Positions 25,961 to 34,660 are shown, numbered from the stretch's first letter. The stretch is 63,472 bases of DNA from Oscillospiraceae bacterium (GCA_021199355.1 JAJQIF010000014.1:1-63472), one strand, 5' to 3'. Translations and numbers: made by a program. The notes: a model not told the origin generated them from the sequence alone.

Positions 25961-27013
25961 CTATATTTTGTTGATGGCTTCGATAAGTTCCTGAATTTCA
26001 AAGTGGGTATAAACAACTTCCGTTACTGATTGCCCTTTATGCCCTACAATCTTTTTGATTATCTTATCTTGCACTCCGGCAACGGTCAAAAGAGAAATGC
26101 AGGTGTGGCGGGTATCATGTGGATAGTGTTGCATTCCCATTTGTTCAATGAGCGGTAGCCAATAAGAATCATAAAAATTGCGATATTCAAAACGCTTTCC
26201 CTCAGGCGTTGAAAGAACATACTCGCAGTCGTTTTTGTTCATCCAGTACTCAAAGAACGGTACAATCTTTTCTGCAATCGGGACTTTACGGATTCCGGCT
26301 TCTGTTTTGGAAGCGGTCACGTCAAACCACCTTTCCGAAAGATTCACATCTTCTTTTTTGAGATTAAGCAGTTCACCAATACGAAGCCCGGAATAAATCA
26401 ACATGAGGATAACAGAAAAATATTCGTTTGTGTCTTTCCAGTTCCAGACCGTTTGAACTTCTGCTTTGCTGAATGGCTTTCGGTTTAGTGCGTTTGGGTT
26501 CTTATCCCGGTATTGCTCTATGTCCACATACTTTGAATAATCTTTACTACAGAGGTCATTCTGCATTGCGAACTTGTAAAGCTGATTGAAAAGGCTTTTT
26601 ATTTTCTTCATTGTGGGATAGTTCTTCCCGGAATTGTCAATCACGCCTTGCAGGTGCGCTCTCTTTATATCCACAAATCGCATATTCTCCAAAATCTCAC
26701 ATGAGCGATAAGCGGCATTGTAGCCCTTGATATTGGAATCTGATATTTTGTGATACTTTTCAGCAGACCATTTTTCAAAGACTTCCTTAAACGTGATTTT
26801 GGTGCTATCCATATCATACGGGTTTTGATGATAGAGTGAAAGAGCAATCAGACCTTCTTCTTTGGTTTCGTAATAGCCTATGGTTTTGAATTGTTGTCTC
26901 ACCTTCCCGGTGCTTTCGTCCACTTCCCAACTAACAGTTATTCTCGCCCGGTATGGCTTCCGCCTGTTTCCGGGGAGCTTCGACACATTGCCGAATCCGT
27001 TAGGTAAACGCAT
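25961..27013 (-). CDS. int: Tyrosine recombinase integrase
   Basis: 350 residues. ATG 27013 gives the family-typical MRLPNGFGNVSKLPG opening; in-frame starts at 27025 and 27049 are possible. An N-terminal arm-binding region precedes a SAM-like core-binding domain (~100-180) and the catalytic domain, with R in YSGLRIGELLNL, HDTRH (H-x-x-R) and a C-terminal VVYTHF tyrosine. Immediately beside attL, as expected for the enzyme that integrates into rpsI. A GAATCACG/CGTGATTC inverted repeat at 27042-27085 may regulate it. Confidence 0.92.
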   Translation of the reverse strand: MRLPNGFGNVSKLPGNRRKPYRARITVSWEVDESTGKVRQQFKTIGYYETKEEGLIALSLYHQNPYDMDSTKITFKEVFEKWSAEKYHKISDSNIKGYNAAYRSCEILENMRFVDIKRAHLQGVIDNSGKNYPTMKKIKSLFNQLYKFAMQNDLCSKDYSKYVDIEQYRDKNPNALNRKPFSKAEVQTVWNWKDTNEYFSVILMLIYSGLRIGELLNLKKEDVNLSERWFDVTASKTEAGIRKVPIAEKIVPFFEYWMNKNDCEYVLSTPEGKRFEYRNFYDSYWLPLIEQMGMQHYPHDTRHTCISLLTVAGVQDKIIKKIVGHKGQSVTEVVYTHFEIQELIEAINKI

Positions 27014-27114
27014 ATTAAATACCATTCCTTTCGTTGACTTTTGAATCACGGAATGGTATAATAAGATATAACCACTTCGTGATTCTTGCAGGTTTCTTGA
27101 TTTGGTTGCTTCGG

Positions 27115-27153
27115 AATTCCTATCTATTGCAGTAGATAGGGATTTCTTTTTTT
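27115..27153 (+). terminator. Hairpin with T-run upstream of int
   Basis: CCTATCTA and TAGATAGG (27119-27140) form an 8-bp stem extended by A/T pairs and followed by a run of seven Ts in plus orientation. No plus-strand gene lies before it, so it may block antisense transcription into the early operon. Confidence 0.45.
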
Positions 27154-27236
27154 GAATAAATTTGAATTTGCCGGTGTGTGCATAATTGGTTAGTAAAACT
27201 TAGCTTTTTGCAACTATGCACACACCCCGCCCGGAA

Positions 27237-27422
27237 TCAGAGACCGGCTGAGAAATACTTTTCGTTTTCGTTGAGATAGTCAAGAGCAACCTTCACCAAA
27301 TCAAGGACGTCAATATTTTCTCCACTACCCATTGCAAAAACTTCCGTGATACATTCAAGGGTTGACCTTGCTTTCTTCTCTCTATCGCTTATCTCACGCA
27401 TTTCCCGCTCTGTAAGTGTCAT
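27237..27422 (-). CDS. Small hypothetical protein of the satellite
   Basis: 61 residues, charged and helical (MTLTEREMREISDREKKAR), no recognised domain. Its ATG overlaps the stop of the upstream gene (TAATG at 27424-27420), so it is translationally coupled. Confidence 0.6.
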   Translation of the reverse strand: MTLTEREMREISDREKKARSTLECITEVFAMGSGENIDVLDLVKVALDYLNENEKYFSAGL

Positions 27423-27769
27423 TATATTTCACCACCTTTCGCTTCTGGAAGATTATCTATGCAGTAATCTTTTCTATACTCATATGTGGATGTGTGACAG
27501 TGTACAGATCTAAATCCTTTATAGTCTCCCCTGTCGTTTCCGTGGACGTGAATCTCACCACAATAGGGACATACGATATATACCTGTGATTCTGATAACG
27601 CTATCGGATAAACGTGCCATACTCCACCCTTCTGGAAAGACCGGCTGTCACGCACCAATACGGTAAGTTTATTGTTATCGGAAGGGTACTTTTCCAGACT
27701 GTCAAGGTCTATCAAGACCCGCTCGGCTTCCAACTGAGGAATCGACCGTTTAAATTCTGTGAATCTCAT
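27422..27769 (-). CDS. Zinc-finger-like phage protein
   Basis: 115 residues. The mid-region YIVCPYCGEIHVHG with a downstream HCHTSTY resembles a Cys/His zinc knuckle often seen in small phage replication-region proteins of unknown function. It is coupled to the 61-aa gene downstream and lies between primase and integrase. Confidence 0.65.
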   Translation of the reverse strand: MRFTEFKRSIPQLEAERVLIDLDSLEKYPSDNNKLTVLVRDSRSFQKGGVWHVYPIALSESQVYIVCPYCGEIHVHGNDRGDYKGFRSVHCHTSTYEYRKDYCIDNLPEAKGGEI

Positions 27770-27911
27770 TTAGTTTACTTTCCTTTCTGTCAACCTGTCA
27801 ATCTAATTATTATATTTTATACTTTTCCCTATGATAAAATAAAATTTGCATTTTTCTTTTTCTCTTCACGAAAGGGATAAAATCGCTGTTTCAGATTGAC
27901 AGGTTGACACT

Positions 27912-29882
27912 TTACTTTTTTAAGAATACCTGCGGTCTTTGCCCGTTAATGCGTTTTGTGCGAGTGACAAAACCGTATTTGTTGCATATTAGCTTTGAAA
28001 AGTCCTTTTGTGCTTTGGCTTCCTCTCCGGCACTAATACAAAACGCCGTGTATTGCGGATATAAGCCTTTGTAGCCGTCCATTTTTATTGGCTCACGCAA
28101 TAAATAATCTTCGGTAATTTCTGCTTCCCGTAACCACCTTATAACATTGTCATTTTCGCTGACAAAATCGGATAGTGCATTTTCGCTTTCTTCCGTTGTA
28201 ATAAAGCCGTCATTCTGAATCAGGGTTTTATAGCCTCTGATTGCGTGGTTAAGCAATGCAGACATACAATCGGCGGAAGTTAAGGCTGTAATAATCGCAG
28301 AATCGAATTGCGGATCATTCTTTTGGAAAACGTGTTTGAACTCAAATATCACAATACGCCTTTCTATTCCGTCAAAATCCTGCGAGAAATCCGGGTAATT
28401 GTTCATACCAAAAAGAAGCTTTCCTGTAAAAACGTAATTAAACGGTTGTCTGTACTTCTGATTGATTGTTAATTGTCCACCGTCTGACAGCATTTTAAAG
28501 GTTTCGGAAGATAAGACTTTCGTCTTTCGTATGTCTGAAAATATATTTGCTACCTTATTCACCAGTGGAGCAAGTCCAAAAGGCTTTCCTAAATCGTCAA
28601 GCTGTAATGCAGAAACATTTTCGCTTCCGCAAAAATGAGTTATCAGTTTTAACAGAGTGCTTTTTCCTGTTGACGGTGCACCCACAAAGAAAAATACCTT
28701 TTGGTAACGCACATGATTCATAAGCAGGTATCCCATCAACTGATCGAATAGTTCAATCTGCTTTGAACTTCCGTTGAACCATTGCAACAAAGTATCATCA
28801 AGCTTTTTACTTTGGATAGCCGGATTATAAGCGGCGTTAAACTGTCTGAAGCTTATGTGTTCATCCGTATGTGGTAAAAGCTCAACTGTACCATCCTGTG
28901 AGAAGTTCAAAATCCCGTTTTTAACATTTACCGTTCCATCGTCTTTTGGATATTCGGTATGTGTTTGTCCCTTGATATGCCTTATTACTTCCCGCTCAAA
29001 ATTGCTATTCAATTTAGGATGGCACACTGTTAAGTAATTAGTAATTCTCCCGTCTGAAAACGGTTTATATACCCCGTTTTCGTATGCGTAAAAATCACCG
29101 TTTACTGTGATTATCCCGAAATGCTCTATAATCTCTTCTGCCAAATCAGAATGTAGTATTGACTTTTCGGCTTTGTCCTCTTGCTGATCCATAGCCTTCT
29201 TCAAAGTCTTTTCGTTGAGTGTTTCGCTTTTGAGTGTTTCTTCTGGAATAGGTACTTCAAATATATATTTGTTCATCAACTCTATAGCCTGAAATGCCTG
29301 CTCCGCCGTCAATCCCTTACTGACTAAATGGAATACATACCCACCCAATTTTAGTGTTCTATCTCCCTTTGGAAATACAAGATTAAAAGGTTTTTTCTTG
29401 CTTTTCTGTAGCGGGTATAGGAACGGCGGTAATTCGTCTATATCCTCATTGGTGATTGAACCCTTAAAAAATTGTCGCTCTACACCGTTAATTTTCAGTG
29501 GTATATGGTCATCAGAATCAGGGAATTTCCACTCACACTTCACACCTAAAGGGCAATACCAGTTGATTTTATTTTCCTTCTTAAGGTCATCGGGGACACG
29601 GAAAAATAGGTGTTTTCCGTGTTCTGTAGCTATACCGTTATAGCGTATACCCAAAGAATCCAGTATTGCAATAATGGCTTCACTGCGAGGCTCACCATGT
29701 ATAGGCTCTTCAAGCTCCCCTGTTTCGTGACTGTAATCGTCAATATCCAGTTTAAAGAATTCTGAACTATACGAAGCACCGTAACTATTCCAATCACTTT
29801 GTGGATTGTCGGTATATACACGGTCTTCCTTTTTTACTCCCGGATATTTACCGCCGAGGAATCTAATATATTTAGGTTTCAT
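27912..29882 (-). CDS. Primase-helicase of phage P4/D5 type
   Basis: 656 residues. The N-terminal ~200 residues resemble a primase-polymerase domain, with an acidic pair in FKLDIDDYS and HLFFRVP. The centre contains a D5_N-like linker. The C-terminal half is a superfamily 3 helicase with Walker A VGAPSTGKST near residue 397, an RKTKVLSSETFK sensor region and ERRIVIFEF. Such proteins prime and unwind replication of P4-like satellites and PICIs. Start ATG 29882 follows AGAAAGGGGTGG. Full length with no frameshift, so autonomous replication looks possible. Confidence 0.9.
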   Translation of the reverse strand: MKPKYIRFLGGKYPGVKKEDRVYTDNPQSDWNSYGASYSSEFFKLDIDDYSHETGELEEPIHGEPRSEAIIAILDSLGIRYNGIATEHGKHLFFRVPDDLKKENKINWYCPLGVKCEWKFPDSDDHIPLKINGVERQFFKGSITNEDIDELPPFLYPLQKSKKKPFNLVFPKGDRTLKLGGYVFHLVSKGLTAEQAFQAIELMNKYIFEVPIPEETLKSETLNEKTLKKAMDQQEDKAEKSILHSDLAEEIIEHFGIITVNGDFYAYENGVYKPFSDGRITNYLTVCHPKLNSNFEREVIRHIKGQTHTEYPKDDGTVNVKNGILNFSQDGTVELLPHTDEHISFRQFNAAYNPAIQSKKLDDTLLQWFNGSSKQIELFDQLMGYLLMNHVRYQKVFFFVGAPSTGKSTLLKLITHFCGSENVSALQLDDLGKPFGLAPLVNKVANIFSDIRKTKVLSSETFKMLSDGGQLTINQKYRQPFNYVFTGKLLFGMNNYPDFSQDFDGIERRIVIFEFKHVFQKNDPQFDSAIITALTSADCMSALLNHAIRGYKTLIQNDGFITTEESENALSDFVSENDNVIRWLREAEITEDYLLREPIKMDGYKGLYPQYTAFCISAGEEAKAQKDFSKLICNKYGFVTRTKRINGQRPQVFLKK

Positions 29883-29968
29883 CTATTTCCCACCCCTTTC
29901 TCATTTCTAAATTTGTACATCATGATTTAACCTGCCTTTCTTGATTTTTTGGTTTGCTTCGGAATCAC

Positions 29969-30178
29969 TTAAACCCCTGCAAAGAAAATCTGCACACACT
30001 CTTCTGTCGATAAATTAAGCAGTATCCGCAAAGTCTCCATTTCAGTTGCTTTAAACTCTGCTTCATTGTTTATCTTCTTAAGAAGACTTTTAGGAGTTAT
30101 CCCAATCTGTTTTGCAATGTATGATAGCTTGTAACCGCTTTCATCAATCTTTTGTCTGAGTAAATCGGTATTTGTCAT
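29969..30178 (-). CDS. Small phage-type HTH protein
   Basis: 69 residues from ATG 30178 after GAAGGTG. LRQKIDESGYKLSYIAKQIGITPKS is a helix-turn-helix of the kind found in phage Cro/excision proteins. Second regulator of the early operon; excisionase or Cro-like are both possible. Confidence 0.7.
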   Translation of the reverse strand: MTNTDLLRQKIDESGYKLSYIAKQIGITPKSLLKKINNEAEFKATEMETLRILLNLSTEECVQIFFAGV

Positions 30179-30267
30179 TTTTACACCTTCTTTCTGTTTT
30201 GAATTTACCAAAATCACTTATCCTATTTTAGCCTTGTGTCGGTATTGCAGTACCGGCGGGGAGCGGG

Positions 30268-30537
30268 TTAATTGTTCTTCATTTCGAGAAGCTCATTGAT
30301 TCTATAAATCAACATTGCATATTGTCCGTAATCCTCGAAATGCACTTCATCGCCGAAACCGAATCCTCTGAGAAATTCGTTGCAATGAAAAATGTCAATG
30401 CCCTTTGTCAAGGTATATATAAATATACCTTCGTCTGATAAGATAAAGATAGCCGGTTTACCCTCTTCTGCCTTTATCAATTCAATGTCGTAGACCGTCT
30501 CATGTTTTGGGAAGGTCATTTTGTTTGTTGTGTACAT
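30268..30537 (-). CDS. Hypothetical protein of the satellite early operon
   Basis: 89 residues, mixed alpha/beta, no recognised family. AAAGGATTAGG precedes ATG 30537. Kept because of the ribosome binding site and tight packing between two regulator genes. Confidence 0.6.
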   Translation of the reverse strand: MYTTNKMTFPKHETVYDIELIKAEEGKPAIFILSDEGIFIYTLTKGIDIFHCNEFLRGFGFGDEVHFEDYGQYAMLIYRINELLEMKNN

Positions 30538-30555
30538 ACTACCTAATCCTTTCTT

Positions 30556-30768
30556 TTATTTGGTATTGTCATCTGTTAGATCAGATTTGAAATAATCCAG
30601 AGGAACTTTAAGCGCATTGCAGATTTTGAAATATTCTTCTGCTGATATTTTTCGGTCACCGTTAAGAAGGGCATTGACTGTACTTGCTTTCATTCCTAAT
30701 TGTTCTTTAAGAAATGACTGCTTTATTCCTCTTTCTTCCATGAATTTCTTAATACTTTGGTTAAGCAT
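30556..30768 (-). CDS. Cro-like XRE regulator, first early gene
   Basis: 70 residues from ATG 30768, with GGAGGTG 6 nt upstream; the GTG at 30777 is inside that site. The helix-turn-helix IKQSFLKEQLGMKASTVNALL spans residues ~16-40. It is transcribed divergently from the repressor at 30948 and is the first gene behind the operator-bearing promoter, the position of cro/str in phages and satellites. Confidence 0.82.
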   Translation of the reverse strand: MLNQSIKKFMEERGIKQSFLKEQLGMKASTVNALLNGDRKISAEEYFKICNALKVPLDYFKSDLTDDNTK

Positions 30769-30791
30769 TCCTTTCACCTCCTATCTTTTGC

Positions 30792-30842
30792 TACGAAAAT
30801 TTCGGATATACATATTATACTACGAAATATTCGTAATGTCAA
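30792..30842 (-). promoter_or_regulatory. Early promoter with embedded palindromic operators
   Basis: TTGACA (30842-30837), 17 bp, TATAAT (30819-30814) on the minus strand. The palindrome TACGAA-ATA-TTCGTA (30821-30835) fills the spacer, and a second copy TACGAA-AAT-TTCGGA (30792-30806) sits just downstream. Related CCGTAAT half-sites recur at 30861 and 30902 toward the repressor promoter. This is a classic repressor-controlled switch. Confidence 0.8.
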
Positions 30843-30894
30843 TATATATTTTCAAATTTCCCGTAATATTTTTCTTGAAATCCGTTTTTTTCTA

Positions 30895-30923
30895 TTGAAA
30901 ATCCGTAATTGTTATGCTATACT
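30895..30923 (+). promoter_or_regulatory. Repressor promoter
   Basis: TTGAAA (30895-30900), 17 bp, TATACT (30918-30923) with extended TGC. The start site would fall just before the ribosome binding site, giving a very short leader. Confidence 0.6.
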
Positions 30924-30947
30924 TTAAGATTGAAAGGCGGTGAAACC

Positions 30948-31571
30948 GTGGTTGATGTAAGAAAGAATATAGCCGCTAATATAACAAAGTATCGCAAATT
31001 GATGAAACTATCCCAAAAGGAATTAGCGGAAGCTATTGGTGCTAAAAGCTTCACGACTGTTTCAACTTGGGAAAGAGGCGGAAGTATGCCTGATGTCGAA
31101 ACTATATCTAAACTTTGCATTCTCTTTGGCATATCAGTAGATGAACTGTTTGGCATAGAAAACGCTCCGGCAGAGACAAAACTTGAAGCAACTGAATCTG
31201 TAGCTTCTGCTTTAGGCGTGAAAGGATTTGACCTTTTAGGTTCTGAATATTGGGATTTAAAATATCCCGATTTAGCAGAAAAGGTTAAAGAGTATGACGG
31301 TTTTAGAAGTTACCTTGAATCATTAGGCTATATTGTAAAAGAAATCCCCGAGCCTGTGGCGATACCGATTGAAGAGTTTGAAAAAGCCGGTAAAATGGAT
31401 TTAGTGCCGGATGAAGCTATTAAGGTGGGCTTTGTTATGGGTGAAAGCTACACTATTGAGCTATCCAAAGACGGAAAAAGAATCGTTTTTACTGAAGAGG
31501 AATTTAACGATTTCGAGAATAGTATTAAGGAATCAGTTGAGTATCAAATTTGGAAAAAGCAACAAAAATAA
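30948..31571 (+). CDS. XRE-family repressor of the satellite (Stl-like position)
   Basis: 207 residues. GTG 30948 is chosen because AAAGGCGG ends 7 nt before it. The N-terminal helix-turn-helix (ITKYRKLMKLSQKELAEAI, TVSTWERGGSMPD) is followed by a ~130-residue C-terminal domain that is not an S24 LexA-type peptidase, since no Ser-Lys dyad context is visible. As in satellite Stl repressors, induction may depend on a protein partner from a helper phage rather than RecA cleavage; that is inference. Divergent from the Cro-like gene over a ~180-bp operator region. Confidence 0.82.
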   Translation: MVDVRKNIAANITKYRKLMKLSQKELAEAIGAKSFTTVSTWERGGSMPDVETISKLCILFGISVDELFGIENAPAETKLEATESVASALGVKGFDLLGSEYWDLKYPDLAEKVKEYDGFRSYLESLGYIVKEIPEPVAIPIEEFEKAGKMDLVPDEAIKVGFVMGESYTIELSKDGKRIVFTEEEFNDFENSIKESVEYQIWKKQQK

Positions 31572-31618
31572 ATCGCTCCCGGTGTAGCGGAAGCGATGTT
31601 ATGCCTTAGATAACTACA

Positions 31619-31650
31619 AATCGCCGTGGATAATGCTTTCACGGCGATTC
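31619..31650 (+). terminator. Hairpin after the repressor gene
   Basis: AATCGCCGTG and CACGGCGATT form a perfect 10-bp stem, followed by CTTGTG. A second hairpin with a real T-run lies at 31709. Confidence 0.5.
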
Positions 31651-31708
31651 TTGTGTCATGTGGGTGTAATTATCCAGATTCAGAATTGAAGATAAACTTT
31701 CAAAAATA

Positions 31709-31733
31709 AGGGGTTGTATGCCCCTCATTTTTT
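31709..31733 (+). terminator. Terminator before the terS operon
   Basis: AGGGG (31709-31713) with CCCCT (31721-31725), then CATTTTTTG. Separates repressor and terS transcription. Confidence 0.65.
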
Positions 31734-31764
31734 GTGTAAAACCACTATATATAGTATTTTATTG

Positions 31765-31792
31765 TTGACTTTAGCACAATATATGGTATAAT
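31765..31792 (+). promoter_or_regulatory. Promoter of the terS-sigma operon
   Basis: TTGACT (31765-31770), 16 bp, TATAAT (31787-31792) with extended TGG. No operator palindrome of the early type overlaps it. Confidence 0.7.
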
Positions 31793-31828
31793 AGAGGTAA
31801 CAAATACTTCAGAATAGAAAGAGGGTTG

Positions 31829-32251
31829 ATGAATTTGCTTACAGTGAAGCAGAAGCGTTTTGCAGATGAATATCTGATTGATTGCAATGCAACGAAAGCC
31901 GCAATCAGAGCGGGGTATTCTCCAAAAACAGCGAATGAACAGGGTGCAAAACTGCTTGATAATCAAAAGATAGCCGATTATATCAACGGTGAACTTGAAA
32001 AAATCCATACTGAAAAAGTAGCTGAGATACAAGAGATTATGGAGTATCTGACCTCTGTAATGAGAGGCGAGCAGACAGAGCAGGTTTTGATATTCGTTGG
32101 TAAGGGTATTCAGGAAGTTATCGAGATCCAGACTTCGGCAAAAGACAGAATCAGGTGTGCAGAATTACTTGGGAAGAGATACGGGATTTTCAGAAAGAAT
32201 ATAGACACGGAAATCAAACCCGTTATAATCATTGGTGATATAGAAGAATAG
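31829..32251 (+). CDS. terS: Terminase small subunit
   Basis: 140 residues from ATG 31829 after AAAGAGGG. LTVKQKRFADEYLIDCNATKAAIRAGYS is the signature helix-turn-helix of the Terminase_2 family that recognises packaging sites. The C-terminal half is the oligomerisation region. No large terminase subunit is present anywhere in the element, so this TerS would have to redirect a helper phage's packaging motor, as in SaPIs. First gene of the rightward operon. Confidence 0.9.
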   Translation: MNLLTVKQKRFADEYLIDCNATKAAIRAGYSPKTANEQGAKLLDNQKIADYINGELEKIHTEKVAEIQEIMEYLTSVMRGEQTEQVLIFVGKGIQEVIEIQTSAKDRIRCAELLGKRYGIFRKNIDTEIKPVIIIGDIEE

Positions 32252-32282
32252 TTTGCAAACCACTTTGAATTGAGGCGGGAGC

Positions 32283-32480
32283 ATGGAGAAAACAGCATAT
32301 TTGAAAAATACCGGCTTGCAGGAATCCGAAAAACAGCTACAGGAAGAAGCGAAATATATCCTTATGGCAAAAGAAGCCGGAATCAGGCAGGATACCTTAA
32401 ACAAAATGATTGCAATGTTTTCTATCCACAAATCCTATTATGATGACTTGAAAAGGGCGGTGCTGGAAGGTGGACAATGA
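32283..32480 (+). CDS. Small hypothetical protein between terS and the sigma factor
   Basis: 65 residues, strongly helical with many Lys and Glu, no known domain. Starts 31 nt after terS and its stop overlaps the start of the sigma-like gene, indicating coupled translation. Confidence 0.65.
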   Translation: MEKTAYLKNTGLQESEKQLQEEAKYILMAKEAGIRQDTLNKMIAMFSIHKSYYDDLKRAVLEGGQ

Positions 32481-33414
32481 AGCGTTGGTTTTGCAGGTCA
32501 AAACCGGGGACAATCCAAAAGAGGCTATGCAACAACTTTTTCTCCAGAATCAACGCTTTATATACGGGATTGCAAAAAGATATACCGCCTATGCAGAAAT
32601 TGATGACTTAATGCAGGAATCATATTTTGGCTTGCTGAAAGCAGTTGAAGCCTTTGAGCCGGAAATGGGAAACAAATTTATAACCTTCCTATCCCCGTGT
32701 CTGAATCACGCCTTGCAACACTATATAACCGATACCAAAAGTACAAGGCGTATACCGAAATATCTACAGATACGGATAGCGAAATACAAGAAGTTTGTTT
32801 CGGAATGTTCTGCAAACGGTAGAGATCCCGCCGATTCCGAAATATGTGAAGCGTTAGGAATCAACGATAAACAGCTTTCTAATTTACGGAAAGCTATGCA
32901 TGAATCAGAGTGCATAAGCTTAAGCGACATTGTAGCCGGGACGGATGACTTCACAATAGAAGAATGCCTTGCTGATCCATTAGACATGGAATCAGAGATT
33001 ACAGAAACGATTGCGAAAGAACAGCTTTCCGCTCAACTTTGGAAAATCGTTGATGAATTGGACGGCAAACAGGGAGAAGTCATTTCTGAGAGATACCACT
33101 ATTCAAAAACGCTGGAAGAGGTCGGAAAGCGTATGAATCTGACCTCTGAGCGTGTCCGGCAAATTGAGGCGAAAGCCTTAGAGATATTGCACCAAAAGGA
33201 AAGCCTTAAAACCGTTGCTGAGAATTACGGTTATTGTGGTTATCTGGAAGGAAGCAAGGCTTATCACGGCAGTTTTCAGAATTTCAAAAATCATAGAAGC
33301 TCAATCGTTGAATTTCTGGCACTCCGAAACATCGAACGCTCCGAACGGGAGCAATCAGAGCGGGAAAGCATTGATAAACTGTTTGATGATATTATGAGCC
33401 TTGCAACAAATTAA
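32470..33414 (+). CDS. Sigma-70-family factor encoded by the satellite
   Basis: 314 residues, GTG start overlapping the upstream gene. Region 2 spans ~25-90 (QNQRFIYGIAKRY, EIDDLMQESYFGLLKAVEAF), a region-3-like segment ~95-150 and region 4 ~200-245 (ISERYHYSKTLEEVGKRMNL then SERVRQIEAKALEIL). A ~70-residue C-terminal extension has no recognised domain. It lacks region 1.1 and is closest in layout to alternative sigma factors. Probably directs RNA polymerase to late genes of the element or of a helper phage; direct targets are not identified. Confidence 0.85.
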   Translation: MDNEALVLQVKTGDNPKEAMQQLFLQNQRFIYGIAKRYTAYAEIDDLMQESYFGLLKAVEAFEPEMGNKFITFLSPCLNHALQHYITDTKSTRRIPKYLQIRIAKYKKFVSECSANGRDPADSEICEALGINDKQLSNLRKAMHESECISLSDIVAGTDDFTIEECLADPLDMESEITETIAKEQLSAQLWKIVDELDGKQGEVISERYHYSKTLEEVGKRMNLTSERVRQIEAKALEILHQKESLKTVAENYGYCGYLEGSKAYHGSFQNFKNHRSSIVEFLALRNIERSEREQSERESIDKLFDDIMSLATN

Positions 33415-33509
33415 GAAAGAGGGATGATTTTATGATATGGAAGCCGGACGGATGAAAATGTAAAGGCAAAAACCATTACAAATACTTAATACAGAAAGGA
33501 CGAACAAAA

Positions 33510-34253
33510 ATGAATTATTCACAGAAATTGATGTCTCATATGAGAGCATATGCTTCAGATTGGGATAAGGCGGAAAAGACCCGTAAAAGCGAAATGGAGA
33601 AAATCAAGCATTGGATTAAGGAAAGCAAGCAGTATACAGACCAGTACAACAAGATAATGAAGCAGTTTCACGAAGCCGTTGCCCCGTCCTACAAGGAACA
33701 TCTTAACGCTTGCGTTGACGTTATGAGAGAGGCATATAGCGAACTGAAAAAGATTGCTTGCGGTGATGTCCCGGAAAGCTTCAATACTGATATTGCCTTG
33801 ATTACGGCAGGACAGGATAGAATGACAGAATTAGAGTATCTGCTTTATCTTGAAAAGTATGCAACTTCCTATCCTTGCATTAGATCTATTCTTAACATTG
33901 CAAAGACTAACAAAAAGTGTGAAGGGTTGTACCTACGTTTTATTGACAGCTTCAAAAAATACGTTGATGAATGTGTAAGTATTATAAGCAATTTCTTCAA
34001 CGGATACGGACAGCCTACCGGCGACATAACCGCAAAAATGGCAATCAATACAGACGATGACGGAAACGAAAAGAATCGTATCTGTAAAATTTTCAATGAT
34101 GAACTTAACCCGTTCTATTCCGGCGACTACTACACCGGAAACATTGTAGCAAGTAAAAAGCAGACCGAAATGCTCCCCGTTCTGGAAGAAGGAAGCATAT
34201 ATACACCCTCTGGAGATATAATGAGGGCATTTACAACGGGCAATAAGATCTAA
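33510..34253 (+). CDS. Unknown satellite protein, 247 aa
   Basis: AGAAAGGACG precedes ATG 33510. The protein is largely alpha-helical with a charged N-terminal ~75 residues (KAEKTRKSEMEKIKHWIKES) that could form a coiled coil, then a helical core. No recognised domain, signal peptide or membrane helix. It occupies the region where satellites carry capsid-remodelling or interference genes, but nothing in the sequence assigns such a role. Confidence 0.7.
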   Translation: MNYSQKLMSHMRAYASDWDKAEKTRKSEMEKIKHWIKESKQYTDQYNKIMKQFHEAVAPSYKEHLNACVDVMREAYSELKKIACGDVPESFNTDIALITAGQDRMTELEYLLYLEKYATSYPCIRSILNIAKTNKKCEGLYLRFIDSFKKYVDECVSIISNFFNGYGQPTGDITAKMAINTDDDGNEKNRICKIFNDELNPFYSGDYYTGNIVASKKQTEMLPVLEEGSIYTPSGDIMRAFTTGNKI

Positions 34254-34263
34254 TTAAACCGCT

Positions 34264-34345
34264 CCGGCGGTGTGGGTGTCATGATGCCGCCTTTTTCCCT
34301 TTCTTAATCAGGCTATACAGGCTTACGGGCTTATATAGCCTGATT
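34264..34345 (+). terminator. Two hairpins closing the terS operon
   Basis: GGCGG/CCGCC followed by TTTTT (34266-34297), then a perfect 12-bp inverted repeat AATCAGGCTATA (34306-34317) and TATAGCCTGATT (34334-34345). The second is unusually long for a terminator and could be a protein-binding site. Confidence 0.6.
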
Positions 34346-34432
34346 TCTTGCTTATTTAGTCAGAAACGCTTGCAATAAGCAGTTGACGGCGATATAATAC
34401 TTATGGAAGCCAAAAGAAGGGAGTAGGCGGAT

Positions 34433-34642
34433 ATGCCAAATAAATTTTACAAGAAAAATCCCGATGATAGAATTTGGTGGGTTGCTGTCCCTGATAGAAT
34501 CGGCGAATGGCTATTTTCTTTCGACAAAAAGACGGTTTATAATATGTTTGCGGACTATCCATATAAGCTAACCAAAGAGCAAAAAACAATCTTTGATGAA
34601 GAAAATCCTTATTGGGCGGATTTCTTTAAAGACAGAAGCTGA
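34433..34642 (+). CDS. Small DUF7675-like cargo protein
   Basis: 69 residues, rich in Trp, Phe and Tyr (DRIWWVAVPDRIGEWLFSFD and ENPYWADFFKDR). I recall this as a conserved small family in Clostridia of unknown function. AAGGGAG lies before ATG 34433, and TTGCAA-17-TATAAT ends near 34398, giving it its own promoter. Confidence 0.65.
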   Translation: MPNKFYKKNPDDRIWWVAVPDRIGEWLFSFDKKTVYNMFADYPYKLTKEQKTIFDEENPYWADFFKDRS

Positions 34643-34660
34643 AATTAGGGGTATTTAATC

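Noticed and set aside
27422-27769. Relaxase or MOB protein in the satellite
   Set aside because: The Cys/His knuckle alone does not support a relaxase; no HUH or MobA motif is present in this element.
34306-34345. Insertion-sequence terminal inverted repeat
   Set aside because: The 12-bp arms are only 16 nt apart with no transposase; a hairpin is the simpler reading.
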